From the NCBI GenBank assembly GCA_963799455.1, contig CAWCXF010000007.1, positions 868,001 to 932,000 of the forward strand: a stretch of 64,000 nucleotides of DNA, written 5' to 3'. How positions within the stretch are numbered: position 1 is the stretch's first letter; each line of letters begins with the position of its first letter. The DNA comes from CAWCXF01 sp963799455 (lineage in GTDB: Bacteria; Pseudomonadota; Alphaproteobacteria; Rhodobacterales; Rhodobacteraceae). A model generated the notes under the pieces. The model searched no databases, was not told the origin of the DNA, and was given only the letters and a program-made list of their open reading frames with translations. Shown piece by piece: positions 62,097 to 64,000 of the stretch. The position numbers were made by a program, and so were the translations under genes.

Positions 62097-63593
62097 ATGA
62101 CGACGACCTACGATGGAGCCGTGCCCTACGACGCGGTGGACGAGCGGCTGCCGCCGGCCAAGCTCTTCACGCTCGGGCTCCAGCACGTGCTGGTGATGTA
62201 TGCCGGCGCCATCGCGGTGCCGCTGATCGTCGGGCGCGTGCTGGGGCTCGAGCCCGAGCAGGTCGCGTTCCTGATCTCGGCCGACCTCTTCGTGTGCGGC
62301 GTGGTCTCGATCATCCAGTCGCTCGGCGCCACGCGCTGGTTCGGCGTGCGCCTGCCGGTGATGATGGGGGTCACCTTCGCCTCCGTGGGCCCGATGGTCT
62401 CGATCGCCGTCGCCAACCCCGGCACCGAGGGCGCGCGGATGATCTTCGGCGCGATCATCGGCGCGGGCGTCATCGCCATGCTGATCGCGCCCCTCGTCAG
62501 CCGGCTGCTGCGCTTCTTCCCGCCGGTCGTCACGGGCACGATCATCCTGGTGATCGGCGTCACGCTCATGCGGATCGGCATCAACTGGATCTTCGGCCTG
62601 CCCATCGGCCCGACCGCGCCCCGGATCGTCGCCCCCGAGCACGCGGCCTGGCTCGAGCAGGTGCGCGCCATGACCGACGCGCCCCAGATCCCCGGCGGGC
62701 TGACGCTCGCCCCCTCGGCCGACAACCCCCTCTACGCAGCGCCGCAGAACATGGTGATCTCGGGCTTCGTCCTGCTGACGATCATCCTGGTGATGAAGTT
62801 CGCGCACGGTTTCTGGTCCAACATCTCGGTGCTCCTCGGGATCGTGGTGGGCGCCGCCGTCGCCGCCTCCTTCGGGCTGATGAGCTTCGATCGGGTCGCC
62901 GAGGCGAGCTGGTTCCACCTGATCACGCCGTTCCGCTTCGGCGTGCCGATCTTCGACCCGATCATGATCCTGACCCTGACGCTGGTGATGATCGTGGTGA
63001 TGATCGAGTCCACGGGCATGTTCCTGGCCCTGGGCGAGATGTGCAACCGGCGGATCGAGCGCCCGACGCTCTCGGCGGGGCTGAGGACCGACGGGCTCGG
63101 CACGCTGATCGGGGGGCTCTTCAACACCTTCCCCTACACGTCGTTCAGCCAGAACGTCGGGCTCGTGGGCGTCACGGGGATCCGCTCGCGCTACGTCTGC
63201 GTGGCGGGGGGCGCGATCATGATCGTGCTCGGCCTGATCCCCAAGATGGGCGCGCTCGTCGAGGCGCTGCCGGTGGCGGTGCTCGGCGGCGCGGGTCTGG
63301 TGATGTTCGGCATGGTCGCGGCGACCGGCGTGCGGATCCTCGGCAACGTGGACTTCAAGCTCAACCGCTACAACGGCCTGATCGTCGCCATCTCGCTCGG
63401 GGTGGGGATGATCCCGCTGATCGCGCCCGACTTCAAGATGTGGATCCCCGAGGAGATCCACCCGCTGATCGACTCCGGCATCCTGCTGGCCTCGATCTCG
63501 GCCGTGGCGCTCAACGCCCTCTTCAACGGCTCGACCCGCGACGCCGAGGCCGGCGCGCGCGCGAGCGCCATGGCGTCCGAGGGCGGCCACTGA
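62097..63593 (+). CDS. NCS2-family purine (xanthine/urate) permease
   Basis: A 498-residue nucleobase:cation symporter-2 protein with about 12-14 hydrophobic segments. Family marks are LFTLGLQHVLVMYAGAIAVPL at the N-terminus, FPPVVTGTIILVIGVTLM, the motif IESTGMFLALGEMCNR in the substrate/ion site, and LFNTFPYTSFSQNVGLVGVTG (the NxG-type signature). The QNVGLVGVTG form is typical of xanthine and uric acid carriers rather than uracil. It begins 46 bp after maeB on the same strand. With ureidoglycine aminohydrolase at 53305, it points to purine salvage as a carbon and nitrogen source whose glyoxylate enters the Bhc cycle. Confidence 0.9.
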   Translation: MTTTYDGAVPYDAVDERLPPAKLFTLGLQHVLVMYAGAIAVPLIVGRVLGLEPEQVAFLISADLFVCGVVSIIQSLGATRWFGVRLPVMMGVTFASVGPMVSIAVANPGTEGARMIFGAIIGAGVIAMLIAPLVSRLLRFFPPVVTGTIILVIGVTLMRIGINWIFGLPIGPTAPRIVAPEHAAWLEQVRAMTDAPQIPGGLTLAPSADNPLYAAPQNMVISGFVLLTIILVMKFAHGFWSNISVLLGIVVGAAVAASFGLMSFDRVAEASWFHLITPFRFGVPIFDPIMILTLTLVMIVVMIESTGMFLALGEMCNRRIERPTLSAGLRTDGLGTLIGGLFNTFPYTSFSQNVGLVGVTGIRSRYVCVAGGAIMIVLGLIPKMGALVEALPVAVLGGAGLVMFGMVAATGVRILGNVDFKLNRYNGLIVAISLGVGMIPLIAPDFKMWIPEEIHPLIDSGILLASISAVALNALFNGSTRDAEAGARASAMASEGGH

Positions 63594-63622
63594 GCGGCCC
63601 GCCCCGAGCGCGGCCGACGGGC

Positions 63623-63645
63623 GGCCCCGATCCGGGATCGGGGCC
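63623..63645 (+). terminator. Hairpin after the NCS2 permease gene
   Basis: GGCCCCGATCC at 63623-63633 pairs perfectly with GGATCGGGGCC at 63635-63645 around a single central G (a three-base loop in practice), 30 bp after the permease stop. It is followed by CTCTCC rather than a T-run. Confidence 0.65.
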
Positions 63646-63704
63646 TCTCCACGTCCGGGGCGCTCGGCCTTGAAGGCCGGTCGGGCCGCACGATGTGGCG
63701 AGGC

Positions 63705-63755
63705 GCAGGGGACGGCCCCGCCTTCGATCGTGAACCGGTGGGGACGGCCTCATCT
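63705..63755 (+). ncRNA. Guanidine-II (mini-ykkC) riboswitch
   Basis: Two small hairpins with the hallmark ACGG tetraloop lie 20-70 bp before the exporter gene. Hairpin 1 is GGGG-ACGG-CCCC (63708-63719). Hairpin 2 is TGGGG-ACGG-CCTCA (63739-63752), with G-U wobble. They are separated by a 20-base linker and followed by the GGAAGG/ATGAGGA ribosome-binding region. This is the mini-ykkC architecture, in which guanidine binding by the paired loops frees the ribosome-binding site. The gene downstream is a Gdx/SugE-type guanidinium exporter, the usual partner. Confidence 0.82.
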
Positions 63756-63775
63756 CCCATGGAAGGGATGAGGAC

Positions 63776-64000
63776 ATGGCTTGGATCGTGCTGTTCGCCG
63801 CGGGGCTCCTGGAGGTCGGCTGGGCGGTGGGGCTCAAGCACACCGAAGGGTTCACCCGGCTCTGGCCCACCATCGGCACGGTGGCGTCGATGATCGCGAG
63901 CCTCGCGCTCCTCGGGCTCGCGCTGCGGAGCCTGCCGCTGGGGACCGCCTACGCCATCTGGACCGGGATCGGCGCGGTCGGCACCGCGGCCTTCGGCATG
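63776..64000 (+). CDS. gdx: Guanidinium exporter Gdx (SugE-type SMR), 3' truncated by window
   Basis: The first 75 codons of a small multidrug resistance protein (family length about 105). The sequence opens MAWIVLFAAGLLEVGWAVGL; the Glu of GLLEVGWAVGLKHTEGF is the conserved membrane carboxylate, and the W-x-V-G-L-K pattern marks the guanidinium-export (Gdx/SugE) branch rather than EmrE/QacE. Three hydrophobic helices are visible before the window ends: LEVGWAVGL, TIGTVASMIASLALLGLAL and LPLGTAYAIWTGIGAVGTAAFG. The frame is open to base 64000. A guanidine-II riboswitch lies directly upstream, which supports the assignment. Confidence 0.9.
   Translation, partial: MAWIVLFAAGLLEVGWAVGLKHTEGFTRLWPTIGTVASMIASLALLGLALRSLPLGTAYAIWTGIGAVGTAAFGM

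Overview
The window is very GC-rich, strongly codon-biased DNA from an alphaproteobacterium, most likely a Rhodobacterales (Paracoccaceae-type) chromosome. The pointers are a beta-hydroxyaspartate cycle cluster, an FnrL-type regulator, a hutF-type histidine pathway, an arginase/ornithine cyclodeaminase pair and DUF3726. No rRNA, tRNA or CRISPR array was seen.

Layout. 1-2218: sugar-acid catabolism (3' part of an IlvD/Edd dehydratase, then an RraA-type aldolase). 2431-3479: IS903-type insertion sequence. 3606-9493: acyl-CoA ligase with one frameshift, an M19 dipeptidase homologue with altered metal ligands, and an unknown 566-residue protein coupled to DUF3726. 9674-12219: ornithine cyclodeaminase and arginase, with a divergent Lrp regulator. 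12458-19635: histidine utilisation (hutC, hutF, hutI, hutH, hutU; no hutG) with a candidate HutC operator in the hutF/hutI gap. 19734-24049: two phytanoyl-CoA dioxygenase-type proteins, a luciferase-like monooxygenase and a LacI regulator with a clear operator. 24590-29991: a 5.4-kb IS1-type transposon with 21-bp terminal inverted repeats and an 8-bp target duplication. It carries a small basic protein, a P63C protein and a NYN nuclease-like protein, and its transposase is split by an IS21-family element. This AT-richer cargo is the best candidate for an undescribed mobile system. 30458-46105: one giant 5215-residue adhesin/carbohydrate-binding protein, ending in a perfect hairpin. 46255-50533: small membrane protein, an epimerase/SPW/VKOR-like fusion (frameshifted), and DUF3616. 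50162-51512: decayed P-type ATPase fused by deletion to a broken DUF2189 gene. 51733-53085: FNR box, hemerythrin and FnrL-like regulator. 53305-63593: ureidoglycine aminohydrolase, bhcR, bhcABCD, malic enzyme and an NCS2 purine permease. 63708-64000: a guanidine-II riboswitch and the start of a guanidinium exporter.

How it fits together. Much of the right third can be read as glyoxylate metabolism: purine uptake and ureide breakdown yield glyoxylate, the Bhc enzymes convert glyoxylate plus glycine to oxaloacetate, and malic enzyme takes C4 acids to pyruvate. The left half is amino-acid (arginine, histidine) and sugar-acid catabolism. The middle has been reshaped by nested transposition and gene decay. 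Coordinates, frames and repeats are read directly; functions rest on family motifs recognised by eye.
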